From a virus, in the IMG/VR virus record IMGVR_UViG_3300030390_001110, positions 1-29,884 of that record: a stretch of 29,884 nucleotides of DNA; one strand, written 5' to 3'. The notes below the pieces were generated by a model, which was given only the letters and a program-made list of their open reading frames with translations, did not search any database and was not told the origin of the DNA. Shown piece after piece: positions 1 to 6,416 of the stretch (the first letter of the stretch is position 1; each line of letters starts with the position of its first letter). A program made the translations under genes and the position numbers.

Positions 1-28
1 TATAATATCTTGCCTATATTTTTTACAA

Positions 29-820
29 TTATCTATGTAACTCATTCTGTTTATGCCTTTCCGTCTTTGTGAATACTGTCACGTTGGGTATTGGTTGTCT
101 TATCATACATTTTGCAACTCTTATTAATAAATGATTCCATAGCATATGATAAGAACATTTACATGTCTCATTCCATACTTTTTCAATTGCTGTTTCCCAT
201 TTAAGATTTTTTATATTTCTATGGGCTACTTTATTTAAATAAAAATGAGTATCTTGAATTGTCCAATTATATTGTCCGATCCACCCATTACCATCTGTAA
301 GGACTACTGGTAAGTCATCTTTAGTTTCTAGATAATCTATCCATTGATTAAACATGAGTTTTACCACTTCGTTTCTGTCGCCACTAAAATAAGTGGTTTC
401 TTTAATCCAATGTTGAGACCAATCTATTTTTAAATCCCATCTCCATCTGATAAACACATCATAATCATTTGTTTCTGGCATTTGTAAACATTTTAATCCA
501 CTGATATGCTGTCCTATTTTTGCTCTTGTAAGTTCTATATCTTCTAATGGTCCTTCGCACTCATTCTCATCATCCCAATATGAAAATTGCCTCTGTTGTG
601 GATTTACATTAACCCAATCTTCTACTATCTTAAGCTGATCTTCTATAAGTAATCTTTTAAATTTAAAAACATCTTCAACTGGTTTTTCGCAATGTGCCCA
701 CGTATGTCCAAATACATCAACAGTATGTCCATTTTCCATTAAGTGTGTTATGATTGTATTAGGCCCAAAAAATTTATTATACTCTCTGGTTTCTCCTGCT
801 ATACAAAGTGCTATTCTCAT
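29..820 (-). CDS. Glycosyltransferase-like phage protein
   Basis: This 263-residue protein opens with a beta-strand plus MRIALCIAGETRE and soon after has VDVFGHTW. That layout recalls glycosyltransferase-like proteins that start with a 'sGq.R' loop followed by 'DVFiHTW'. The middle contains DYDVFIRWRWDLKIDW, which resembles the acidic part of a nucleotide-sugar site, but no textbook DxD motif can be assigned. No signal peptide or membrane segment is visible, so it should be cytoplasmic. The start at 820 is supported by AGGAAA seven bases upstream and a late promoter (846-853) giving a leader of about 20 nt. The gene product could decorate a surface glycan or a phage component. The coding call is firm; the function is tentative. 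Confidence 0.5.
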   Translation of the reverse strand: MRIALCIAGETREYNKFFGPNTIITHLMENGHTVDVFGHTWAHCEKPVEDVFKFKRLLIEDQLKIVEDWVNVNPQQRQFSYWDDENECEGPLEDIELTRAKIGQHISGLKCLQMPETNDYDVFIRWRWDLKIDWSQHWIKETTYFSGDRNEVVKLMFNQWIDYLETKDDLPVVLTDGNGWIGQYNWTIQDTHFYLNKVAHRNIKNLKWETAIEKVWNETCKCSYHMLWNHLLIRVAKCMIRQPIPNVTVFTKTERHKQNELHR

Positions 821-845
821 TTTATTTCCTAGTTAACTACATATA

Positions 846-853
846 TATTTATA
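846..853 (-). promoter_or_regulatory. T4-type late promoter
   Basis: A perfect TATAAATA octamer on the minus strand. With T4 late-promoter geometry (octamer at -13 to -6) transcription would start near 840, giving a short leader with a ribosome site before the gene starting at 820. It lies 5 bp from a second octamer pointing the other way (859-866). Confidence 0.7.
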
Positions 854-858
854 CATTG

Positions 859-866
859 CATAAATA
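859..866 (+). promoter_or_regulatory. T4-type late promoter, leaderless start
   Basis: CATAAATA on the plus strand is followed by GTAAT and then the ATG at 872. By T4 geometry the +1 base is the A of that ATG, so the mRNA would be leaderless. No Shine-Dalgarno sequence is visible upstream. Confidence 0.65.
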
Positions 867-871
867 GTAAT

Positions 872-1189
872 ATGGATACCGCTATAGTAGAACAAAACAT
901 TACAACATACCTAACACCTGCATTAGCATTGCTTATATCAGGTGTAATTGCCCTATGGTTTAAAGAACTAGTAGGGGATTTAGTAGCAAGTATACGTTGG
1001 AAAATGAAACCTGGATTTGAGCCAGGTGATGTAGTATACTTAGATGGAGAACGTGCTACTATTATCAGCATAGGCTTGACAGAATCTACATTTGAAATTG
1101 ATAACGGTAGAGGAAAAGTTTGGCGTTATATTAAAAATACAAGAATACAAACTCATAGACTAGAACAAATTATTTCTGAGAAGAAATAA
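872..1189 (+). CDS. Miniature MscS-type mechanosensitive channel protein
   Basis: A 105-residue protein with a single hydrophobic helix at about residues 14-32, an amphipathic stretch (FKELVGDLVASIRWKM) and then GFEPGDVVYLDGERATIISI, ending with YIKNTRI. This order matches the pore helix TM3 and the small beta-domain of MscS, in which '.PF.vGD.v...g..G.v..I' is followed by 'iPNs.i'. The outer helices TM1-TM2 and the cytoplasmic cage of full-length MscS (about 286 residues in E. coli) are missing. It should sit in the inner membrane and may oligomerise through the pore helix. It is one of the few plus-strand genes, has its own late promoter, and overlaps the convergent ligase-like gene by 20 bp. 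A role in turgor control or lysis timing is inference. Confidence 0.72.
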   Translation: MDTAIVEQNITTYLTPALALLISGVIALWFKELVGDLVASIRWKMKPGFEPGDVVYLDGERATIISIGLTESTFEIDNGRGKVWRYIKNTRIQTHRLEQIISEKK

Positions 1190-1190
1190 T
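1169..1190. terminator. Hairpin spanning two convergent stop codons
   Basis: Perfect 9-bp inverted repeat (ATTATTTCT / AGAAATAAT) with a 4-base loop. It lies across the 20-bp overlap of the plus-strand gene ending at 1189 and the minus-strand gene ending at 1170. It may end transcription in both directions, although no strong U-tract follows on either strand. Confidence 0.4.
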
Positions 1191-2147
1191 CTCTCCATCA
1201 CTTTCACCATTACTCCATGTATCATCTAAAGATCTAATAACTGCTTTACTGTAGTTCTTTATTGCAGCACTTAGCTGTTCTTGTGATCCTACTAATTCTG
1301 CTTTTAATATATCATAACATGGTTGTGGGTTTTTAGCATATGCTAACATCATCATATGTTCGAGTCCATTATATCTCCAATTGTAACCTATGCGGTCGTC
1401 TTTTCCTGATATAAATCCATCATAGCGTATAACATCCCAAAATATAAATCTTATATCTTCTGCGTCTGCTTCTAATACTTTAGCATTATCTGTTTCTGCT
1501 ATTTTATTGTTATCTGCAATTACGGCATGTCCATCAAAGACAGTTCCTTGTCCTTGTGCTAAATTAATAAATTGTTCGTTCCATATTTCCCAACCTTCTA
1601 TTACAGTTCCATCTTTGTTTCTATATTGAACTGTATTATCTGTGATAATAACATTAACACGTAAACCTTTACTTACTGTTTGTATAGATGCTGGAAATTT
1701 AGTAAAGTCTTTATGTTTTCCTACTTTTGCTGTTCGTAATGGATAGTCGGATATAGAGTTTGGCCAAACTCTATTAATTGTTTCTATTTCTAGTCCAACG
1801 TCTAATGATTGATTGATTATACCTAACAAAATAGGTGCTTCTTCTGAATTGACATGTAAAAATGCCATATTAAATCCAAACTCTGCATCTTTGGGATCTA
1901 GCTTTCCAGCAATAAGTTCTTCGAACATATGCATAAATCTACTCATACCCATTCCAAATTGTTTACCCATGTGCTTAGGAACAAAGTGTTGTAATTTAAA
2001 GTTTATCCAAGGATTATATGAAAACAAAAGAATACGCTTAAAAAGTGTTTCTTTTTCATACTTCTTTACTATCTTATACTTTTGTTCTTGCGAAGTTGTT
2101 TCAGATAGCTGTGAAATTAACTGTGGTATTAGATTGACTTTACTCAT
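1170..2147 (-). CDS. T4 DNA ligase-like protein, truncated, lacking catalytic lysine
   Basis: The 325-residue product aligns by eye with the N-terminal and adenylation domains of T4 gp30 (487 residues). Matches include IPQLISQL..S..QKYKIVKK..LFKRILLFSY at the N-terminus and INRVWPNSISDYPL, which corresponds to the T4 ANKVWPGLIPEQPQ region. Where T4 has motif I KADGAR this protein has VSKGLR (about residues 158-163), so the AMP-accepting lysine is valine and the aspartate is lysine. Motif III is DGHAVI and IIIa is FIFWDVI; motif IV is unrecognisable and the OB-fold is absent. It is therefore unlikely to ligate DNA. The start at 2147 is preferred over the upstream in-frame codon at 2177, because a late octamer ends 5 nt before it. 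A regulatory or DNA-binding role is possible, and a true ligase may lie elsewhere in the genome. Confidence 0.65.
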   Translation of the reverse strand: MSKVNLIPQLISQLSETTSQEQKYKIVKKYEKETLFKRILLFSYNPWINFKLQHFVPKHMGKQFGMGMSRFMHMFEELIAGKLDPKDAEFGFNMAFLHVNSEEAPILLGIINQSLDVGLEIETINRVWPNSISDYPLRTAKVGKHKDFTKFPASIQTVSKGLRVNVIITDNTVQYRNKDGTVIEGWEIWNEQFINLAQGQGTVFDGHAVIADNNKIAETDNAKVLEADAEDIRFIFWDVIRYDGFISGKDDRIGYNWRYNGLEHMMMLAYAKNPQPCYDILKAELVGSQEQLSAAIKNYSKAVIRSLDDTWSNGESDGEIISSQK

Positions 2148-2152
2148 AATAG

Positions 2153-2160
2153 TATTTAGC
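2153..2160 (-). promoter_or_regulatory. Late promoter, leaderless start
   Basis: GCTAAATA followed by CTATT and the ATG at 2147. This is the same 5-nt octamer-to-ATG spacing as at 859, 12150, 15059, 18759 and 19711. The predicted +1 is the start codon. Confidence 0.6.
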
Positions 2161-2177
2161 CAATTAAAACTGCACAT

Positions 2178-2268
2178 AATAAAAAACCGCTTAATACAAC
2201 TTGGGCTCGGTAAATATCGGCTCCAACGAATGCATGTAAGCGGTTTGCAGGAATACTATAAGCATTCC
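2178..2268 (-). terminator. Structured 3' region with large-loop terminator
   Basis: Downstream of the DUF1127 gene the minus strand forms a small hairpin (GGAAT / ATTCC, 2250-2268). A 10-bp stem AAACCGCTTA / TAAGCGGTTT (2237-2246 with 2184-2193) follows, running into a T-rich tail. The 43-nt loop of the long stem holds further short pairings (TTGG / CCAA). It most likely ends the small-protein operon and could yield a stable 3' RNA. Confidence 0.6.
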
Positions 2269-2282
2269 ATGTTTGTAATTAT

Positions 2283-2465
2283 CTAGAATCTAGATCTGCG
2301 TTCAATTTCACCAGGTTTTGAGCTGGCCACTCGTCTGATGTCTCCTCTGCAAATTCCAATATCCTGTAAATCACGGTCAGTCATGTTATGTAACTGATTG
2401 TATGTTTTCATACAAACTGTTTCATTTGTTCTTAGGAAGTTTTTAAATGCTCTAATTAGTTTCAT
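2283..2465 (-). CDS. DUF1127 small protein
   Basis: A 60-residue basic protein with the DUF1127 signature: a YNQLHNMTDRDLQDIGICRG core followed by DIRRVAS. DUF1127 proteins are short, arginine-rich and typical of Alphaproteobacteria. Members characterised in Rhodobacter and Agrobacterium are tied to stress responses and RNA turnover. The start at 2465 overlaps the end of the preceding gene by 14 nt, indicating translational coupling. It is the last gene of the small-protein run from 3013 and is followed by a structured terminator. In a phage it may interfere with host RNA metabolism, which is inference. Confidence 0.85.
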   Translation of the reverse strand: MKLIRAFKNFLRTNETVCMKTYNQLHNMTDRDLQDIGICRGDIRRVASSKPGEIERRSRF

Positions 2466-2658
2466 CTATGTCTCTCCCTGCCATTAAAGCCTTAGCTTCT
2501 TTTGTGTAACCTTGTCTGTGTAGTTCAGCGGCTGCTCTTGCTCTGCCGGCTGTTTCGCCCATTGCAATTGCTCCAACCCAAAATGCAATTAATACATTAC
2601 GAATTGTTACACATACTCCACATGTTAGGTTCCATGTTTTGTGTGTTAATGTATCCAT
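2452..2658 (-). CDS. Small protein with RARAAAELHRQG motif
   Basis: A 68-residue protein with a hydrophobic segment (about residues 10-33, containing VLIAFWVGAIAMG) and then GRARAAAELHRQGYTKEAKA. The second part resembles the C-termini of short alphaproteobacterial proteins often found near DUF1127 genes. The start at 2658 is chosen because GAGG lies nine bases upstream and because its A is shared with the TAA stop of the preceding gene. A start at 2667 is in frame, but the ribosome site would touch it. The function is unknown; one membrane pass is plausible. Confidence 0.6.
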   Translation of the reverse strand: MDTLTHKTWNLTCGVCVTIRNVLIAFWVGAIAMGETAGRARAAAELHRQGYTKEAKALMAGRDIDETN

Positions 2659-2828
2659 TATACCCATCCTCTTAAATTTTTGTTTGTTACAGGTTGCCAA
2701 GGTGCTTGACCACACTGTATTAGTTTTTGACGTCTTTCGAGCTCAACTAGATCTGTTGAACTAGCTAAGTATTTTTCTTCTCTTGATAACGTTGACATTC
2801 TTGCCATTTTTAGTAATTTCTTAATCAT
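2658..2828 (-). CDS. Short DUF3563-like protein
   Basis: A 56-residue reading frame (first residues MIKKLLKMARMSTLSREE). It holds EKYLASSTDLVELERRQKLI, which strongly recalls DUF3563 ('..YLaes.DlvdLErRmr.L'), a family of short alpha- and betaproteobacterial proteins. Its ATG overlaps the TGA of the gene before it (ATGA), and its TAA overlaps the ATG of the next gene. That stop-start chaining supports its being a real member of the small-protein operon. Function unknown. Confidence 0.68.
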   Translation of the reverse strand: MIKKLLKMARMSTLSREEKYLASSTDLVELERRQKLIQCGQAPWQPVTNKNLRGWV

Positions 2829-3013
2829 TTTGCATACGCTCGCACTGTTTGTGGGCCTTTGCCGTTGTTTTCTAGCATATGATAGTAAGCATATTGCCAG
2901 TCATTTGTGTATTCAGTTTTTGCATAGGTAAGCAGTTCAGCCTCATATCTTACACGTGTTTTACGTGTGCCATTGAAGAGTCCTGCCCATGCACCAAAAA
3001 AATTGGTTGCCAT
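2825..3013 (-). CDS. Small protein of unknown function
   Basis: A 62-residue protein starting MATNFFGAWAGLFNG and rich in tyrosine and basic residues in the middle (YEAELLTYAKTEYTNDW). I do not recognise the family. The start at 3013 has a strong ribosome site, AAGGAGAAGCC, directly before ATG. It heads the run of four small genes ending at 2283, and a long structured stretch lies upstream on this strand. The length and setting resemble the tiny alphaproteobacterial stress proteins downstream. Confidence 0.6.
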   Translation of the reverse strand: MATNFFGAWAGLFNGTRKTRVRYEAELLTYAKTEYTNDWQYAYYHMLENNGKGPQTVRAYAK

Positions 3014-3039
3014 TGGCTTCTCCTTAAAAGTTATATATG

Positions 3040-3187
3040 GGATGTTTTTGGGAAAGCATCCGTTGTTGCCAGTCTCTCCTGGCTGCTACCACGACACCTC
3101 ATAATGTGTCGCTTGTAAGGCATGGGTTATGCCCTGGTCTTTCCCAGAGTCAGTTAGCTTGGCACTAACTGCCGCTCTTTTTTTCTG
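3040..3187 (+). ncRNA. Candidate structured small RNA (six hairpins)
   Basis: In the gene-free stretch 3014-3333 six hairpins follow one another: GGATG/CATCC (3040-3061), GCCAG/CTGGC (3068-3083), CGACAC/GTGTCG (3092-3111), GGCAT/ATGCC (3119-3133), CTGG/CCAG (3134-3147) and AGC-GGCA/TGCC-GCT (3156-3176). The last runs straight into C plus seven Ts on the plus strand, like an intrinsic terminator. A TTGCCA...TATATA pair at 3008-3037 could be a weak promoter. Loops include TCTCTC and TCTTTC. The strand is uncertain, because a minus-strand late promoter at 3261 would make the same region a leader of the gene at 3013. Confidence 0.5.
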
Positions 3188-3229
3188 AGCCGAGGTCGCT
3201 CTATACTACGTTGTATATGTAAATAATAA

Positions 3230-3241
3230 CACAACTTTGTG
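3230..3241 (+). repeat. Palindromic 12-mer shared with 11402-11413
   Basis: CACAACTTTGTG, near-palindromic, sits in an ATAATAACACAACTTTGTGT context. The same 12-mer occurs on the minus strand at 11402-11413, also behind a GTAAATA and ATAATAAC sequence. It may be a protein-binding site or a small hairpin; its role is unknown. Confidence 0.4.
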
Positions 3242-3260
3242 TTATTCTTTATTACACTTT

Positions 3261-3268
3261 TATTTATC
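3261..3268 (-). promoter_or_regulatory. Candidate late promoter
   Basis: GATAAATA on the minus strand in the gap behind the GMP reductase gene. If used, transcription would start near 3255 and run through the hairpin chain into the small-protein operon beginning at 3013, a leader of about 240 nt. The rest of 3185-3333 shows only AT-rich sequence and the shared 12-mer. Confidence 0.45.
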
Positions 3269-3333
3269 TGTAATAACCATAAAACACCTACTTATTGTAT
3301 GCAAAGACGCTATGTTGAAAATGCATAGCTAAA

Positions 3334-4497
3334 CTATGTTTTGGTTGTGGTATTCTCATATGTTCGGTTGAACTGATTATGCACTCTTACAAATGTTGCA
3401 CAACGCATAAGGTGTTTTAATCTTTTAGCACCTGCGTATGTGCAAGTTGATCTAATGCCACCTAAAATATTTTGTATTGTATCTGCAACTGCTCCACGAT
3501 ATGGAACTAATACTTCACGACCTTCGCTACTACGATAGTCTTTAAGGCCACCAAAATGTTTTGTATTTGCTGCATCTGAACTCATACCATAAAATGCTAT
3601 AAAGTTCTTTTCTTCAAAATGTGGAACGTATGTTCCTTCAGGTGTTTTATATGCTCCACCTGTTGCTGTATGTTTTGTAATAATTTCGCCACCGCCTTCA
3701 TTGTGTCCTGCTAACATTCCTCCTAGCATTACATAGTCAGCACCGCCGGCAAAAGCCTTAGCAACATCACCAGGGCAAACACAGCCGCCATCAGCAATAA
3801 CATGTCCGCCAAGTCCGTGAGCTGCATCGGCGCATTCCATAACAGCACTAAGTTGCGGATAACCTACACCAGTTTGAATACGAGTGGTGCAAACACTACC
3901 TGGGCCAATTCCAACTTTAACAATATCTGCTCCATTTAGAATTAACTCCTCTGTCATTTCTCCTGTTACTACATTACCTGCTATAATTACTACATTAGGA
4001 TATTCTTTTCTAAACAATCTAACAAAATTACTAAATCGTTCACTGTAACCATTTGCTACATCAATACAAACATACTTCATGCCTTTGCCTGATTGTTCAT
4101 ATACCTGAGCAAACTTTTCAGAATCTTTTGGCATAATACCAATACTCATTGCTACATATTCTTTACGGTCAATACTATCTGTTCCAAAGTATGCAGCTAA
4201 ATGGTTAACACTGTATGTCTTAACTAAACAAGTCATAATCTTTTGCTGTGCTAATTCATCTGCCATTTCAAATGTTCCAACACCATCCATGTTACTTGCC
4301 ATAATAGGCACACCTCTGAAGTGTCTTACTGCATGTGGGCCTGGCGTTGATTCTGTTGTTACAACAGTTGGATCTTTATAGTTACGAAATGTAAATCCAC
4401 GTTCTAACCCAACACTTTTGCGTGAACCTAATGTGCTACGCTTTGGTCTAATTAATACATCACTGTAGTCTAGTTTAGTATCTTCTTCAATTCTCAT
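3334..4497 (-). CDS. guaC: GMP reductase
   Basis: This enzyme reduces GMP to IMP with NADPH, feeding guanine nucleotides back to the purine branch point. The 387-residue product tracks E. coli GuaC (347 residues) nearly end to end: [30 protein letters not shown], the IMPDH/GMPR loop [11 protein letters not shown] with catalytic Cys203, and [19 protein letters not shown]. Length differences come from two insertions, about residues 41-60 and 265-290. It follows and overlaps a small gene by 11 nt and is the last gene of the unit starting at 6027. A weak 5-bp hairpin begins at its stop codon. In a phage it would adjust GTP and IMP pools; IMP dehydrogenase is less likely given the GuaC-type flanks. 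Confidence 0.94.
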   Translation of the reverse strand: MRIEEDTKLDYSDVLIRPKRSTLGSRKSVGLERGFTFRNYKDPTVVTTESTPGPHAVRHFRGVPIMASNMDGVGTFEMADELAQQKIMTCLVKTYSVNHLAAYFGTDSIDRKEYVAMSIGIMPKDSEKFAQVYEQSGKGMKYVCIDVANGYSERFSNFVRLFRKEYPNVVIIAGNVVTGEMTEELILNGADIVKVGIGPGSVCTTRIQTGVGYPQLSAVMECADAAHGLGGHVIADGGCVCPGDVAKAFAGGADYVMLGGMLAGHNEGGGEIITKHTATGGAYKTPEGTYVPHFEEKNFIAFYGMSSDAANTKHFGGLKDYRSSEGREVLVPYRGAVADTIQNILGGIRSTCTYAGAKRLKHLMRCATFVRVHNQFNRTYENTTTKT

Positions 4498-4735
4498 TTG
4501 TTTGATCCTTTAAAAATTTCTTGTATTCCATCTCTGTTTTAATTTCATCGCCTTGTGTATCATTAGCAATAAGATTAGCCATATATTGTATATCATCAAG
4601 TAATGCTTGACATTCTTTTTTATCATATGTTTGGTCTGCATGTTCTGAATACTGGTTTCGAAGTCTATGTAGCATAATTGCTTTAGTATGCATTGCACTA
4701 ATTTTATCTATTAAACTTTCTATAGTATGTAACAT
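4487..4735 (-). CDS. Small helical protein of unknown function
   Basis: An 82-residue, mostly helical and charged protein ([20 protein letters not shown] at the start, FLKDQTNEN at the end). No motif is recognised. Its ATG shares a base with the TAA stop of the exonuclease gene before it, and its end overlaps the GMP reductase start by 11 nt. It is therefore translated within the cupin-to-guaC operon. Two short coiled-coil-like helices are plausible. Confidence 0.6.
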   Translation of the reverse strand: MLHTIESLIDKISAMHTKAIMLHRLRNQYSEHADQTYDKKECQALLDDIQYMANLIANDTQGDEIKTEMEYKKFLKDQTNEN

Positions 4736-5274
4736 TATCTAACCTCTAGTTGTAGTTTTTGTAATGTTTGCTGAACACACAATGCTTGAACTTTGCAATC
4801 TTCTAATGCATTGTGAGCCGCAAAGTTAATTGCTTTGCGTGGGTCTACTGGCATAATACCAAACAGTGTTCTACTATCACGTATCTTCCAAAACGGCCAA
4901 GGTATGTGATGGTTATATTCTTTAAATAGGCTTTCTAGTATTACAATATCAAATGCAGGTCCTTGACACCAAATAGTATCAACACCAACACACCATTTGT
5001 TTAGTGCTTGTAATATTTCTAACACAGGTGTTCTATTTGCATCACCTAATGCTTCTTCACGAACATCTTCAGCTTGTTTGCCCCACCATTCTAATGTGCT
5101 GTCTAATACTGTGCGACCTTTTTCTAATTGTTCGTCTACTTCAAATCTATAGTAGAAAGGTTGATATGGTTCTGATATAGCATTGGGATTAAACTTAACA
5201 CCACCAATAGTTAATACCGCACAATCAGGAGAAGTGCCTAATGTTTCCAAATCAATCATTGCATGTATTGTCAT
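4735..5274 (-). CDS. DEDDh 3'-5' exonuclease (RNase T / Rv2179c-like)
   Basis: A 179-residue single-domain exonuclease. ExoI is MIDLETLGT (Asp8, Glu10), ExoII includes GPAFDIVILE (Asp109), and ExoIII is AAHNALEDCKVQA (His154, Asp159). That is a complete DEDDh set for two-metal 3'-5' hydrolysis of DNA or RNA. The opening MIDLETLGTSPD and size match the Rv2179c-like group, to which many phage exonucleases belong; T4 DexA is a functional analogue. It overlaps the cytidylyltransferase gene by 4 nt. It may degrade host nucleic acid or process RNA ends; the substrate cannot be told from sequence. Confidence 0.88.
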   Translation of the reverse strand: MTIHAMIDLETLGTSPDCAVLTIGGVKFNPNAISEPYQPFYYRFEVDEQLEKGRTVLDSTLEWWGKQAEDVREEALGDANRTPVLEILQALNKWCVGVDTIWCQGPAFDIVILESLFKEYNHHIPWPFWKIRDSRTLFGIMPVDPRKAINFAAHNALEDCKVQALCVQQTLQKLQLEVR

Positions 5275-5702
5275 TTAGTTTCCTTTTCGCAAACACGTTT
5301 TCTTAAATCGCTTGTGCTAAATCTGTGATCACGCTTATTAAAATGTAATTCAATTCCACGTTTACGACACACATCTTTTCCAGTAAATTCTTTTTCTCTG
5401 TATTCTTCGCCTAAGAATCTTACATCAATTGCAAATAATTCTAATATATCAATTAGATCTTGTTCTGTTTGATATGGGACAATCTCATCAACTAGTTTTA
5501 ATGCATTAAGTTGTGCATAACGTTCTACCATTGTTTGTATTGGTTTGTTTTTAGTATCAGGTCGATCAATAGTTGGATCACTTTGCAATCCTATAATTAA
5601 ATAATCACAATTTGCTTTTGCTTCTCTCAACATGCCTATATGTCCAGCATGGAGTAAATCAAATGTGCTACATGTAAATCCTACTGTTTTATTATTTTCC
5701 AT
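5271..5702 (-). CDS. Cytidylyltransferase-family nucleotidyltransferase
   Basis: A compact nucleotidyltransferase of the TagD / glycerol-3-phosphate cytidylyltransferase type. It has TCSTFDLLHAGHIGML near the N-terminus (HxGH at residues 18-21) and RFSTSDLR near the C-terminus, the RxSTT-like nucleotide-binding motif. Such enzymes transfer CMP or AMP to a phosphorylated alcohol or sugar. The start at 5702 is preferred (143 residues); ATG at 5708 gives two more residues, and frames extending to 5747 would overlap the cupin gene. It is coupled to the cupin gene upstream, with 11 nt of overlap. A role in making an activated polyol or sugar for surface modification is inference. Confidence 0.85.
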   Translation of the reverse strand: MENNKTVGFTCSTFDLLHAGHIGMLREAKANCDYLIIGLQSDPTIDRPDTKNKPIQTMVERYAQLNALKLVDEIVPYQTEQDLIDILELFAIDVRFLGEEYREKEFTGKDVCRKRGIELHFNKRDHRFSTSDLRKRVCEKETK

Positions 5703-6027
5703 GATCATATCTCTGTCCATCAAATACACATACAAAATATGCACCAACAGGTCCTGCTATAACTTTGTGAAATATACCATCTGGTATTAACACTACATCA
5801 CCTTCTACAAAATTAATAGTTTCTTCACCCAACTCCATTTTACCTGAACCTTCTACAAAGAAGTAAATTTCTTCCTGTCCACTATGATTATGTCCATTAG
5901 TTGAACATGTTGGCTTTAATCTTGTAGAGCTTAATATGAGATTGTTAAGACTTTTGTTATCAATAACTGTATAACGTTCGTCTTGTTTGGCTATTTCGCC
6001 TTGTATATCATTTATGTTTACTTTCAT
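5692..6027 (-). CDS. Cupin-domain protein
   Basis: A single cupin-2 barrel of 111 residues. Motif 1 is GHNHSGQEEIYFFVEGSGKM (the G(X)5HXH(X)3-4E(X)6G pattern) and motif 2 is GDVVLIPDGIFHKVIAGP. It probably binds a metal through the His-x-His, Glu and second-motif His. Members range from sugar isomerases to small sensor domains, so the reaction is not known. The start at 6027 has GAGG nine bases upstream and lies about 20 nt from the predicted sigma70 start site; an ATG at 6042 is in frame but poorly placed. It is the first gene of the unit running to guaC and is paired with the cytidylyltransferase. Confidence 0.85.
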   Translation of the reverse strand: MKVNINDIQGEIAKQDERYTVIDNKSLNNLILSSTRLKPTCSTNGHNHSGQEEIYFFVEGSGKMELGEETINFVEGDVVLIPDGIFHKVIAGPVGAYFVCVFDGQRYDHGK

Positions 6028-6053
6028 GTCAGAATACCTCATTCGTTATAATT

Positions 6054-6082
6054 ATTATAACATCAAAATTTTAAATTGTCAA
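6054..6082 (-). promoter_or_regulatory. Consensus sigma70 promoter
   Basis: TTGACA (6077-6082) and TATAAT (6054-6059) on the minus strand with exactly 17 bp between them. It drives the cupin to GMP reductase unit. The start site is expected near 6047. Confidence 0.88.
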
Positions 6083-6089
6083 GTGGATT

Positions 6090-6389
6090 TTATACTGATT
6101 CTTCCATAACTACATCAAGTGGATAGCTATGTTTTCTTGCATCTGTGACTGTTTCTATGCATTTTTGTTCAGCTACTTCATAGCTATATGCACCGGCAAC
6201 TGATCTGCCGTTCTCATGGACTTCTAATGTAATATTATGGGCTTCTTCATTTGTTTTACCAAAAAATGTCGTCAATACTTGTATAACGTATTCTACAGGT
6301 GTTACGTTATCATTTAAAAATATCACAAAATATTTATTTGGTGATTTAAGTTTTGTTCGTTCTGCAACTTGTTCTTGTTCCTGTGACAT
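6090..6389 (-). CDS. clpS: ClpS adaptor of Clp protease
   Basis: ClpS delivers N-degron substrates to the ClpAP protease. The 99-residue protein has the family core: FLNDNVTPVEYVIQVLTTFF, then EVHENGRSVAGAYSYEVAEQK and HSYPLDVVMEES. Residues that hold the substrate's alpha-amino group in E. coli ClpS (Asn34, Asp35, His66) are present as Asn26, Asp27 and His58. The gate residue Met40 is Val32, and Asp36 is Asn28. The N-terminal tail is short and charged, as usual. No ClpA gene is visible here, so it presumably works with host ClpA, or unusually with the phage ClpX. It follows hsp20 and has its own late promoter and leader hairpin. Confidence 0.93.
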   Translation of the reverse strand: MSQEQEQVAERTKLKSPNKYFVIFLNDNVTPVEYVIQVLTTFFGKTNEEAHNITLEVHENGRSVAGAYSYEVAEQKCIETVTDARKHSYPLDVVMEESV

Positions 6390-6416
6390 GATTACCTTTT
6401 ATAATATTTAATTAGA

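Noticed and set aside
2147-2177. Upstream start for the ligase-like gene
   Set aside because: The late octamer lies inside this stretch, 5 nt before the ATG at 2147.
1813-2286. Long plus-strand open frame opposite the ligase-like gene
   Set aside because: It lies antisense to a gene with recognisable homology, has no ribosome site, and its composition is that of a complementary-strand shadow.
3040-3187. tRNA or tmRNA in the hairpin chain
   Set aside because: No acceptor/T-arm geometry, no TTCRA loop and no CCA end; stems are serial rather than nested.
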